DNA of 64,000 nt from Cellulomonas sp. WB94 (lineage in GTDB: Bacteria > Actinomycetota > Actinomycetes > Actinomycetales > Cellulomonadaceae): NCBI RefSeq assembly GCF_003115775.1, contig NZ_QEES01000002.1, positions 1,302,001 to 1,366,000 on the forward strand, given 5' to 3'. Under the pieces are notes generated by a model, which worked only from the letters and a program-made list of their open reading frames with translations, made no database searches and was not told the DNA's origin. Position 1 is the stretch's first letter. Each line of letters opens with the position of its first letter. The position numbers and the translations under genes are program-made. This document shows, piece by piece, positions 35,794-45,100 of this stretch.

Positions 35794-37608
35794 ATGTTCC
35801 TGCTCGACGACGGCGCGATCGTCCACAGCGCGAGCGACCTCACGGCCGCCGCGACCTGCGAGTACGCGGTTCTGCGGGTGCTCGACGCGAAGCTCGGGCG
35901 CGCCGAGCCGGTCGAGGCCGCGGCCGACGCGATGCTTGCGCGGGCGGCCGTCCTCGGCGGCGCCCACGAGCAGCGCGTGCTCCAGCAGCTCCGCGACGAG
36001 CACGGTCCGTGGGACCCCGCGGCGGGCACGGGCGTCGTCGAGATCGAACGGCCCGCGGGCCGGCTCGCGCGCGACCGGTTCGCGCTCGAGGCAGCCCACC
36101 AGGAGACCCTCTCCGCTCTGCGCGACGGGGCGGACGTGATCTACCAGGCCGGGTTCTTCGACGGCCGGTTCACCGGGTGGGCCGACTTCCTCGTCCGGGA
36201 CCGAGAGGCCGAGGTCGGAACGGATGCGCCGTATTACAGTGTGTACGACGCCAAGCTTGCGCGGCACGCGAAGATCCCCGCGCTCCTCCAGCTCGCCGCG
36301 TACGGCGACCATCTGCGCGCCGACGGGGTCCGCGTCGCGCCCGACGTGCACCTGATCCTCGGCGACCGCACCGTGACAAGCCACCGCCTCGACGACCTCG
36401 TGCCCGTCTACCGCGAGCGCGAGGACCGCCTGCTCTCGATCTTCGCGACCCACGTGGCCGACGACGCACCGGTTGCCTGGGGCGACGCGCGCTTCCGGGC
36501 GTGCGGTCGCTGCGACGTGTGCTCCCCGGAGATCGAGCGCACCCGGGACGTGCTGCTCGTGGCGGGCCTTCGCTCGACGCAGCGGGCGCGCCTGCACGAC
36601 GACGGGATCCGCACGATCGACGAGCTCGCCGTGAGCGCGGGGTCGGTGGCGGGGATCGGCGCTGCGACCCTGACCTCGCTGCGGGCCCAGGCCCGGCTGC
36701 AGGTCCTGCAGTCCCCGGCCGGCGCGAGTGGACTGGCGCCGGACGACGCGCCGGCGACAGCACCGAGCACCGGCGCGGCACTGCCGACCGCACCGCCGCG
36801 GGTCGAGTTCGAGCTGTTCGCGCCCGACGTCGTCGGCACGCTGCCCCTGCCCGACCCCGGTGACATCTTCTTCGACTTCGAGGGCGACCCGCTGTGGGCC
36901 GAGCCCGACTCGACGGTGTGGGGCCTGGAGTACCTGTTCGGCGTGGTCGAGGCACCCGGGACGCCCGGCGCAGTGCCGGTGTTCCGGCCGTTCTGGGCCC
37001 ACGACCGCATCCAGGAGAAGCAGGCGCTGGTCGACTTCCTCGACTACGTCCGCGCTCGCCTCGCTGCGCACCCTGACCTGCACATCTACCACTACGCGCC
37101 CTACGAGAAGTCCGCGCTCCAACGGCTGGCCGGCCGGCACGGGGTCGGTGAGGCAGAGGTCGACGACCTCCTGCGGCGGGGCGTGCTCGTCGACCTCTAC
37201 GCGACCGTCCGTGCGAGCCTGCGCACCGGGCAGCGCTCGTACTCGATCAAGAAGCTCGAGCCGCTCTACATGGACACGGCCCGCGACGAGGGCGGTGTGA
37301 CGACGGCCGGCGACTCGATCGTCGAGTACGCCGACGCGTGCGCGCTGCGGGACGCGGGCGACCTGGTCGGCTGGGAGAAGAGGCTCGAGCAGATCGCGGT
37401 CTACAACGAGTACGACTGCGTCTCGACGCTCCGGCTGCGCGACTGGCTGCTCGCGCGCGCGGCTGAGCAGGGCGTGACGCCGCACGCGCCTGCTCCGCCC
37501 GACGACTCGGTCGATGGCGTCGTCGACCCCGCGGCCGACGGCGACCCGCTCGTCGACGAGCTGCTCGCGTTCGCCGACAACCGGACCATCGGCGCCCCGG
37601 GCGCATGA
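35794..37608 (+). CDS. TM0106-family RecB-like nuclease, N-terminal half
   Basis: 604 residues. N-terminal RecB-like nuclease: FTGWADFLVRDRE then YYSVYDAKLARHAKI (D..DxK core), followed by a possible Fe-S region CGRCDVC. After a Pro/Ala linker comes an RNase H-like 3'-5' exonuclease domain: DIFFDFEGDPLW (metal-binding Asp-Glu) and YNEYDCVSTLRLRDWL. In most genomes this family is a single protein of ~1200 residues with a helicase at its C-terminus; here it stops and the helicase begins in the next frame (overlap ATGA, 37605-37608). Adding one C to the CCCC run at 37595-37598 would fuse the two. Confidence 0.85.
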   Translation: MFLLDDGAIVHSASDLTAAATCEYAVLRVLDAKLGRAEPVEAAADAMLARAAVLGGAHEQRVLQQLRDEHGPWDPAAGTGVVEIERPAGRLARDRFALEAAHQETLSALRDGADVIYQAGFFDGRFTGWADFLVRDREAEVGTDAPYYSVYDAKLARHAKIPALLQLAAYGDHLRADGVRVAPDVHLILGDRTVTSHRLDDLVPVYREREDRLLSIFATHVADDAPVAWGDARFRACGRCDVCSPEIERTRDVLLVAGLRSTQRARLHDDGIRTIDELAVSAGSVAGIGAATLTSLRAQARLQVLQSPAGASGLAPDDAPATAPSTGAALPTAPPRVEFELFAPDVVGTLPLPDPGDIFFDFEGDPLWAEPDSTVWGLEYLFGVVEAPGTPGAVPVFRPFWAHDRIQEKQALVDFLDYVRARLAAHPDLHIYHYAPYEKSALQRLAGRHGVGEAEVDDLLRRGVLVDLYATVRASLRTGQRSYSIKKLEPLYMDTARDEGGVTTAGDSIVEYADACALRDAGDLVGWEKRLEQIAVYNEYDCVSTLRLRDWLLARAAEQGVTPHAPAPPDDSVDGVVDPAADGDPLVDELLAFADNRTIGAPGA

Positions 37609-39593
37609 CCGACGTCGACGACCGAGGGCCCGACGACCGCGCTCCCCTCAGCCTCCAGGCGCCCGCGCCGCTCGGCGTGCCGGTCGCCGGGCGTACCCCG
37701 GACCAGCAGGCCGTCGCGATGCTCGCGGCCTGTCTGCGGTACCACCAGCGTGAGGAGAAGCCGTTCTGGTGGGCGCACTACGACCGCCTCCTCAGCGACC
37801 CCGACGAGTGGACCGACAAGCGCAGCACGTTCGTCGCCGACTCCGTGGGCGTCCTCGAGCCGTGGCACGTGCCGCCCGGGATGAAGGCCGCGCGTCGTCG
37901 GCTGCGGATGGTCGGGCGGATCGAGCCCGGCAGCGACCTGCGGGTCGGCGCCCAGCCCTACGCCCTCTACGACGCGCCGCTACCGCCAGGGGCGCAGACC
38001 AGCGCGCGCGGTACCCGGGGGTGGACCGCGGGGATCACTGTGGTTGATGTCGGCGTCGAGACCGCTCACGAGGCGGCCGACGCCCGCGCCTCGGACCTGC
38101 ACGGCGACCGTCCGCGCAGCGCGCCCCGCGACGTCCTCGTCGTCGTGGACCAGCCCGCGATGGCCCTCGCCCGCCACGACCGCCTCCCGATGGCCCTCGC
38201 CCCGAACGCACCCCCCAAGACGGCGGGCATCGCGCGCGTGATCCGCGCCCTCGCCGAACGGGTCGCCGCGGGACTGCCCGGCCTGCCGGACCAGCCCGCG
38301 CTGGACCTGCTGCGGCGTGTACCGCCGCGCACCCGGAGCGGGAATGGTCTGCCCGCCGTGGTCGAGGGGCCGCGCGGGTACATCGACGCGATCACGGCGG
38401 CGGTGCTCGACCTCGACGGCTCCTACCTCGCCGTCCAGGGCCCGCCTGGAACCGGGAAGACCTACACCGGGGCCCGCGTCATCGCCGGTCTCGTCGCCCG
38501 CGGCTGGCACATCGGGGTCGTCGCGCAGTCGCACGCGGTCGTCGAGAATATGCTGACCGCGATCGCCGGGGCGGGCGTGCCAACCGCGCAGCTGGGCAAG
38601 AAGCCCAACGGCACCCCCGGTCCGGCCACACCCTGGTGCAGCCTGACGCCCGACCCGGCGTTCGGGCGGTTCTACGCGGCGCAGACCGGTGGGTACGTCG
38701 TCGGCGGGACCGCCTGGGACTTCACCAACGCCAAGCGGCTGCCGGGTGCGCCGCTCGACCTGCTCGTCATCGACGAGGCCGGGCAGTTCGCGCTCGCCGA
38801 CACCGTCGCCGTGTCGGTCGCGGCGCGGAACCTCCTGCTGCTCGGTGACCCGCAGCAGCTGCCGCAGGTCACCCAGGGCACCCACCCCGAACCCGTCGAC
38901 CGCTCGGCCCTCGGGTGGCTCACCGACGGTCACGACACCCTGCCCGACGATCTCGGCTACTTCCTCGCGCGCAGCTGGCGCCTGCACCCCGCCCTGTGCG
39001 CGGCCGTGTCGCAGCTGTCCTACGACGGCCGGCTGACCAGCGTCGACGCCGCCGCCGAGCGATCGCTCGACGGGATCGACCCGGGCGTGCACTGCGTGCG
39101 GGTCGAGCACACCGGCAACGCGGTCTCGTCCGTCGAGGAGGCGGACGCGGTCGTGCGGCTCGCGCGCGACGTCATCGGGCGGCGCTGGCACGACCCGCGC
39201 CGCGACGCTCCCGCCCTCGCGGTCGACCGGCCGCTCGAGCAGGGTGACGTCATGGTGGTCGCGGCCTACAACGCCCAGGTGTGGACGGTTCGCCGCGCCC
39301 TCGATGCCGCCGGGCTGCGCGCGGTCCGCGTCGGGACCGTCGACAAGTTCCAGGGCCAGGAGGCGCCCGTCGTGCTCGTGTCGATGGCCGCGTCCTCGCC
39401 CGACGACGTGCCGCGCGGCATGGAGTTCCTGCTCGACCGGAACCGGGTCAACGTCGCGGTGTCCCGCGGGCAGTGGTGCGCGGTCGCCGTGCGCTCGACG
39501 GCGCTCACCGACTACCTGCCGACGACGCCCGACGGCCTCGAGGAGCTGGGGGCGTTCGTCGGGCTGTGCGCGACCGGCGTGCCGGCACGCTGA
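37605..39593 (+). CDS. TM0106-family helicase, C-terminal half
   Basis: 662 residues. SF1 helicase: Walker A LAVQGPPGTGKTYTGARVIA, Walker B LLVIDEAGQFALAD, then GDPQQLPQV, the Q-box-like VGTVDKFQGQEAPVV and final NRVNVAVSRGQW. The N-terminal ~170 residues (RYHQREEKPFWWAHYDRL) correspond to the middle of the undivided TM0106 protein, not to a natural helicase start, which supports the idea of a split. The pair should work as one nuclease-helicase on DNA or RNA; the cellular role of the family is unknown. Confidence 0.88.
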   Translation: MTDVDDRGPDDRAPLSLQAPAPLGVPVAGRTPDQQAVAMLAACLRYHQREEKPFWWAHYDRLLSDPDEWTDKRSTFVADSVGVLEPWHVPPGMKAARRRLRMVGRIEPGSDLRVGAQPYALYDAPLPPGAQTSARGTRGWTAGITVVDVGVETAHEAADARASDLHGDRPRSAPRDVLVVVDQPAMALARHDRLPMALAPNAPPKTAGIARVIRALAERVAAGLPGLPDQPALDLLRRVPPRTRSGNGLPAVVEGPRGYIDAITAAVLDLDGSYLAVQGPPGTGKTYTGARVIAGLVARGWHIGVVAQSHAVVENMLTAIAGAGVPTAQLGKKPNGTPGPATPWCSLTPDPAFGRFYAAQTGGYVVGGTAWDFTNAKRLPGAPLDLLVIDEAGQFALADTVAVSVAARNLLLLGDPQQLPQVTQGTHPEPVDRSALGWLTDGHDTLPDDLGYFLARSWRLHPALCAAVSQLSYDGRLTSVDAAAERSLDGIDPGVHCVRVEHTGNAVSSVEEADAVVRLARDVIGRRWHDPRRDAPALAVDRPLEQGDVMVVAAYNAQVWTVRRALDAAGLRAVRVGTVDKFQGQEAPVVLVSMAASSPDDVPRGMEFLLDRNRVNVAVSRGQWCAVAVRSTALTDYLPTTPDGLEELGAFVGLCATGVPAR

Positions 39594-39621
39594 TCGCGGG
39601 GGCCGCCGCAGTCCTGGCGGC

Positions 39622-40503
39622 TCACACGCGCGGAACCTCGGCCGCGGCGAACGCCAGCGCGTCCGGGAGCACGCGGCGCCAGTAGCCCTCGGTGTGGGCG
39701 CCGGGGTCGAAGTGCGCAGCAGCCGCCCCGGTCCCGTCGGCGAGCTCGCGGGCGGCCGACACGAACGGATCCTCGGTGCCGCACCACACCCCGAGGGTCG
39801 AGCCGTCGATCGCGTCGAGGTGGCGCAGCGGTTCCGACTCGGCCCAGTCGGCCTCGTCCACAAAGACGTCGCGCACCTTCGCGTCACCCCACGTGGGGAA
39901 CAGCGCGGGACTGATGGCGACGACCGCCGTAGGCGGGGTTGCGGCGAGTCGTGCCCACAGCAGTGCGCCGAACGCGCCCATCGAGATGCCGAGCGCGCCG
40001 AACACCGGCCCGAGCCCCGCGTCCGCGAGCCAAGCGGGGACCTCGTCGCGCAGCATGGCCTGGGGGTCGTCGGACCCGACCGCGTGCCAGTAGCGGTCTC
40101 CGCCGTCGACGGCCGCGATCGCGAACGGTGAGGCGCCGGCCTGGACCGCCGCTGTCAGGAACTCGGGCAGCCCGAGGTCGACGAGGGTCTGGGCGTTCGC
40201 GCCGCGCCCGTGCAGCGCGAGCAGGACGGGGAGCCCGGCGGCGTCGACCCCCGCGGGCGTCATCGTCCCGAGGCTCACCCGGGTACCGCGGGCCGCCGAC
40301 TCGACGCTGCGTGTCGTCACGGTGCCCGCCACCACGTCCGGGACCACGCCGTCGGGCCCGTCGAGGCCGAGGCGGCGACGGATCCCCGCCGATCCGGGCA
40401 CGACGCCGGTCGCGACACCCGCGGCGCCGAGCGCTCCGACACCCACCAGGACGGCCGCTCCCGTGAGGACCGCGCGGCGACTGAGGGGTGCACCTGCGGT
40501 CAT
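39622..40503 (-). CDS. Tat-exported alpha/beta hydrolase (esterase-like)
   Basis: 293 residues. N-terminal twin-arginine signal LSRRAVLTGAAVLVGVG, so the protein is folded before export. Alpha/beta hydrolase body: LPVLLALHGRGANAQTL (oxyanion strand), nucleophile elbow GISMGAFGALL (Ser in GxSxG), acid region LGVWCGTEDPF, and His in FDPGAHTEGYWR. Closest to the esterase-D/polyhydroxybutyrate-depolymerase-like group of secreted esterases. Substrate unknown. Convergent with the helicase gene. Confidence 0.85.
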   Translation of the reverse strand: MTAGAPLSRRAVLTGAAVLVGVGALGAAGVATGVVPGSAGIRRRLGLDGPDGVVPDVVAGTVTTRSVESAARGTRVSLGTMTPAGVDAAGLPVLLALHGRGANAQTLVDLGLPEFLTAAVQAGASPFAIAAVDGGDRYWHAVGSDDPQAMLRDEVPAWLADAGLGPVFGALGISMGAFGALLWARLAATPPTAVVAISPALFPTWGDAKVRDVFVDEADWAESEPLRHLDAIDGSTLGVWCGTEDPFVSAARELADGTGAAAAHFDPGAHTEGYWRRVLPDALAFAAAEVPRV

Positions 40504-40613
40504 GGCGCCCAGACTAGGCGGGCCGTCGACGCCGTGGCGGTGGTTCGGGGCCGGGGACCAGGTGCGTGCCGATCCGCCGGTTGTGCACCACCTTGGGGCG
40601 CTAGCGTGAATCT

Positions 40614-41279
40614 GTGAACCAGCGGCCGCTCTCCCAGGTCCTTGTCGGTCTCCTCATCGTCGCCGTCGGGGTGAGCGCGCTGCTCGTGCAGCTCGGCGCT
40701 GTCGACCTCGACCTCGGCGAGCTCATCGCGACGTGGTGGCCGCTGGTGATCGTCCTGGCCGGAGCGGCCGCGCTCGTGTCGGTGCCGCGGGCCTGGATCG
40801 GGCCCGTCACCGTCATCGCCGTCGGGGTCTTCCTCCAGCTCAGCACGCTGGGTCTGATCACCGTCAACCTGTGGTCGATCGTGTGGCCGATCGCGATCAT
40901 CCTCTTCGGCCTTACCGTGCTGACCGGGCTGGGTACGCGCGCGGCCGACGACAAGTCCGTCAACTCCGCGGTCATCTGGTGGGGGTCCGAGCGCCGCACG
41001 ACGAGCCACGACTTCAGGGGCGGCAGCCTGAGCGCCATCATGGGCGGGATCAGCGTCGACCTGCGTGAGGCGGACATCGTCGACCGCGCCGAGATCTCGG
41101 TCTTCGTGTTCTGGGGCGGCGTCGACATCAAGGTCCCCCCGACCTGGCGGGTCCGGGTGGGCGGGCTGCCGCTGCTCGGCGGGTGGGAGGACAAGACATC
41201 CCAGCTGCCGGGGCCCGACGCCCCTGAGCTCGTCGTGCACATCACCGCGATCATGGGCGGCGTCGACATCAAGAACTGA
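40614..41279 (+). CDS. LiaF-like / DUF5668 membrane protein
   Basis: 221 residues from GTG 40614. Four hydrophobic segments: QVLVGLLIVAVGVSALLVQL, ATWWPLVIVLAGAAALVSV, GPVTVIAVGVFLQL, and SIVWPIAIILFGLTVL. The cytoplasmic C-terminus contains SAIMGGISVDLREADI, FVFWGGVDIKVPP and ITAIMGGVDIK, the repeating GGxxIxxxxAxI-like beta turns of the LiaF 'cell-wall-active antibiotic response' domain. LiaF inhibits a two-component system in Firmicutes; no histidine kinase is next to this copy, so a different partner is expected. Confidence 0.83.
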   Translation: MNQRPLSQVLVGLLIVAVGVSALLVQLGAVDLDLGELIATWWPLVIVLAGAAALVSVPRAWIGPVTVIAVGVFLQLSTLGLITVNLWSIVWPIAIILFGLTVLTGLGTRAADDKSVNSAVIWWGSERRTTSHDFRGGSLSAIMGGISVDLREADIVDRAEISVFVFWGGVDIKVPPTWRVRVGGLPLLGGWEDKTSQLPGPDAPELVVHITAIMGGVDIKN

Positions 41280-41372
41280 CCGACCACCCACACCCCCGCG
41301 CCGGTCGGCGCCGGTTGACCGACTCGCGGCGCCGGTTCTTGCCGTGTCGGGGGCGCATGGCAGCCTTCGGGG

Positions 41373-42155
41373 GTGCCGAACCCTGAACGCGACCCGTGGA
41401 GCCCTCGCTGGTCGCAGCGGCGGACCCCGCGACTGCCCGGTGAGCGGCGGTCGAGGCGCCGACGCGGGCGGACGCTCTGGTGGGTGGCCGTCCTGGTCGC
41501 GACGGTCGGCGTCGGGCTCGGTCTCCCCGCGTGGACGCAGGCCATCGACGCGGCGCGCTACCCCGTCTCGGCCGCGGACCTCGCGGCGGGACGGTCCGCG
41601 CTCGACGCCCTGCCCGTCAAAGGCCGTGCGCCGACGACCGGCTACGACCGCAGCGCGTTCGGTCAGGCGTGGGCAGACGTCGACCGCAACGGCTGCGACA
41701 CGCGCAACGACATCCTGGCCCGGGACCTAGCGGGTGCGACGTTCAAACCCGGGACCCGCGACTGCGTCGTGCTGGCCGGGACGCTCGACGACCCGTACAG
41801 CGGCGAGGTGCGGCAGTTCGTGCGGGGCGCCGGCAGCGCGGCCGTGCAGATCGACCACGTCGTCGCACTGGCCGACGCCTGGCAGAAGGGCGCGCAGCAG
41901 TGGGCACCCGAGACCCGCGAGGCGTTCGCGAACGACCCGGCCAACCTGCTCGCGGTCGACGGTCCGCTCAACCAGGAGAAGGGTGCGGGCGACGCCGCGA
42001 CCTGGCTGCCGCCCAACACCGGCTACCGCTGCGTGTACGCGCTGCGGCAGGTCCGCGTGAAGGCGGCCTACGGCCTGTGGGTCACGGCCGCCGAGCGGGA
42101 CGCGATGCGCCGCCAGCTCGACCGGTGCGTCGTCGCCGACGTCAGAGCGCCGTGA
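41373..42155 (+). CDS. Membrane-anchored extracellular HNH endonuclease (DUF1524-type)
   Basis: 260 residues from GTG 41373. A basic N-terminus (RRRRGRTLWWVAVLV) leads into one signal anchor, so the domain is outside the cell. The nuclease part has AFGQAWADVDRNGCDTRNDIL, DCVVLAGTLDDPYSGE, and the HNH core VQIDHVVALADAWQKGA with NDPANLLAVDGPLNQEKGAG. Relatives are secreted actinobacterial nucleases in the GmrSD C-terminal (DUF1524) family, and HNH residues (DH, N, N..K) are intact. Roles proposed include nutrient release from DNA or attack on competitors. Confidence 0.88.
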   Translation: MPNPERDPWSPRWSQRRTPRLPGERRSRRRRGRTLWWVAVLVATVGVGLGLPAWTQAIDAARYPVSAADLAAGRSALDALPVKGRAPTTGYDRSAFGQAWADVDRNGCDTRNDILARDLAGATFKPGTRDCVVLAGTLDDPYSGEVRQFVRGAGSAAVQIDHVVALADAWQKGAQQWAPETREAFANDPANLLAVDGPLNQEKGAGDAATWLPPNTGYRCVYALRQVRVKAAYGLWVTAAERDAMRRQLDRCVVADVRAP

Positions 42156-42171
42156 CAGAGCACCGTGACCG

Positions 42172-45100
42172 TCACAGCGCCGTGACGAACCCGGCCGGCG
42201 ACACCTGCACGCGTCCGGCGTCGACCGCGGTCCCGAGCGCCGCGAGCAGCCTCGTCCGGTTGGTCGCCGTCAGGCGGGCCTTGCCGAGCTCCGCCAGAGT
42301 CGCGCGCAGCAGCTCGGCCTCGGACACCCCGGCGGAGGCTCGGACGAGCGCGACCGTGACGTTCGCGATCTCGCGCAGGGGAACCTGCTCGATCGCCCGC
42401 GTCGTCCCGGGGGCCGCGCGGCGGTAGCCGGTCCAGGTCGCCGGGTCGAGGTCGCGCGGCCACGCGAAAGCCTCGGCGTCGCCCCACGCGAGTCCGCCCT
42501 CGCTCGAGACAGGTCGATCGTCGAGCGGCGCACCGGCCCAGATGAGGTCGGCCGGCACCTGCGCCGCGATCGCGGCCGCACGTACAGGAGCCATCCGCGG
42601 CAACCCGAACGACGCCGCGACAAGGCGCGTGAGGCGGTCGAGGTGCACCGGTCCCTCGGCCGCGACGACCTCCTCGATGACCGAGCGGACCTGGGCGGCG
42701 GCGCGCTCGCCCGGGAGTCCGTCGAGAACGGCCCGGTCGCCCGCGACCCGCGGCTCCCACGGTGCGAACTGAACCGGACCCGTCGGCCCGTGCCGGACCG
42801 TCGGCTCAGGGCTGCCGCTCGGCTCGGGGTCGACGCTCGGCTCAAGGTCGACGCTCAGCTCGGGCTCGGGCTCGGGCTCGACGCTCGGCTCAGACCCAAC
42901 TATCGGCCCGGATGGGCCTGGCGGCGCTGCCTGAGGCACCGCCGAGACGGCTCGCTGTCGAGCCGATGCCTGAACAAGCCCGGAAACATGCGCCTGACCA
43001 GCGGTTTCACGTGGAACATCGGCGGCCGCCGCCTCGACCGCAGCGATGAGGTCGTCGAGCACGTCGCCCGGTTCGGCGAGCCACTCGGGCAGCCACACGC
43101 GCTCGACCGCGGGCCACCGCAGCATCAGTCCGAGCACCTCGAGCGGCAGGCCGTCGCGGTCACCCACCGTGCGCCGTGCGGCCCATCCGGGTCCGTCGAG
43201 CAGCACCGCGACGAGCGGACGGTCGGGGGCGGCCGGGTCGGCGATCACGAGGTCGATGCGGAACTCCGAGAGCCCGACGTCGGTCCGGACCACGAACCCG
43301 CGGACCCGCAGCGCGTCGGCGACCTGCTCGCGGTGCCGGTCGATCACGGCAGGCCGTCGCCCCGCCACCGAGACGGTCCGGGAGCCGGTCGCCGCCAGGT
43401 CGAGGTAGGCGCGCAGGTGCTTGATGCCGACGCTCTGGGTCTCCTCGGCGCGCAGCTGCTCGGGGTCGAACGACGTGAACACGACGACCTGTCGCCGCGC
43501 ACGGGTGATGGCCACGTTGAGCCGGCGTTCCCCGCCGTCCCGGTTGAGGGGTCCGAAGTTGAGCGGCAGGTAGCCCCGCTCGTTCACGGAGAAGGCGGTC
43601 GAGAACAGGATGGTGTCGCGCTCGTCGCCCTGGACGTTCTCGAGGTTCTTGACGAACAGCCCCTCGCCGCTGGCCGCCGCGGAGGTGGCCCCGCCGGCGT
43701 CGGCCCCGGTCGCGTCCGGCGCGCTCCCGTCGAGCGCCTCGACGAGACGGTCGTCGCCCGAGTCCCGCAGCAGCGACTCGATGAGCGTCCGCTGCTGCGC
43801 GTTGAACGTCACGACACCGAGCGAGGGGACCCGCCCGGGCTGGGCGTCGAACCGGCGCCGGATCTCCTCGACGACCGCGTGGGCCTCGACCGGGTTGGTG
43901 CGCAGGAGACCGCTGGTCCCGTCCTCGCGTCGGGCCGACCGGTGGAACGTCCCGTCGACACGCACGAGGCTGACGCCGTACCCGCCGGGACCGGGGTCGG
44001 CCGCACCGGACGACGGCGCGGGGAACGAGCTGAGCCGGTCCTCGTAGTACTGGTGGTTGCTGAACGCGATGAGCGACTCGTCCTGGCTCCGGTAGTGCCA
44101 GCTGAGCCAGTGCCGCGGCACGCGCGCCTGGACGCACTCGGACAGGATGCTCTCCTCGTCCTCCACGGTCAGGACGCCGAGCGCGGGGTCCTCCGGGTCG
44201 TCGAGCGGGTCCCCGCCGCTGACCTCGGCGAACGACGTCGGCGGAAGCTGTTGCGAGTCGCCGACGACGACGACGCTGCGTGCCCTGCCCATCGCACCGA
44301 CGGCGTCCGCGACGCGGATCTGCGACGCCTCGTCGAACACCACGAGGTCGAACAGGTTCTCCTGGACGGGGAAGAACCGGGCCAGCGAGTCGGGGCTCAC
44401 GAGCACGCACGGGAGCGCGCGCGTGATGAGGTCCCCGTACGTCGACATGAGCCCGCGCACCCCGAGGCCGCCGCGCTGCCGGGCGAGCTCGCGACCGAGC
44501 GCACCGGTCTGCCCGGCGGCCGATCCCGCGTCGAACGAGCGGGACCGGACGATCTCCGCGGGGATCGCCGCGCGCTGCAGGTCGCGGACCGTGCGTGCCG
44601 CCGCGGTGAACCGCTCGATGGTGTGCTGCTGGACGAGGGGGTCGAAACCGTCGAGCCCGGTGGCCACCCGGCGCTCACGAGCCGAGGCCAGGGCCACGCC
44701 CCGACCGAGGGCGTTGACCGCGGCGGTCGAGTCGACGGTGCCGAGGAGCAGCGCCTCGCGTGCCGCGAGCAGGTGGGCGTGCCGCAGCGGCTCGAGCGCC
44801 CCGACGAACGCGACCCAGCGGGTCAGCGGCACGGGGTCGATCTCAGCCGTGCGGTCACCGCGGCGGACCGGCGTCGCGTCCTGGGTGGGCCGTGCCGCCC
44901 TGCCCTCGGCGGTCGCGATCCAGCGGCCGACGACGCCGACGTCCGCGCTCCACCGCGCGACCTGCTCGGGTGTCGCGGCAACCGTCGTCATGAGCGCGGC
45001 GGCTGCCCGCGCGAGCTCGTCGAGCCCCTCGATGGTGCCGGCCGCGATCGCGCCGCGCACCCCGCCGCCCAGCAGCTCCCGGAGGGCCCGGACGAACGGG

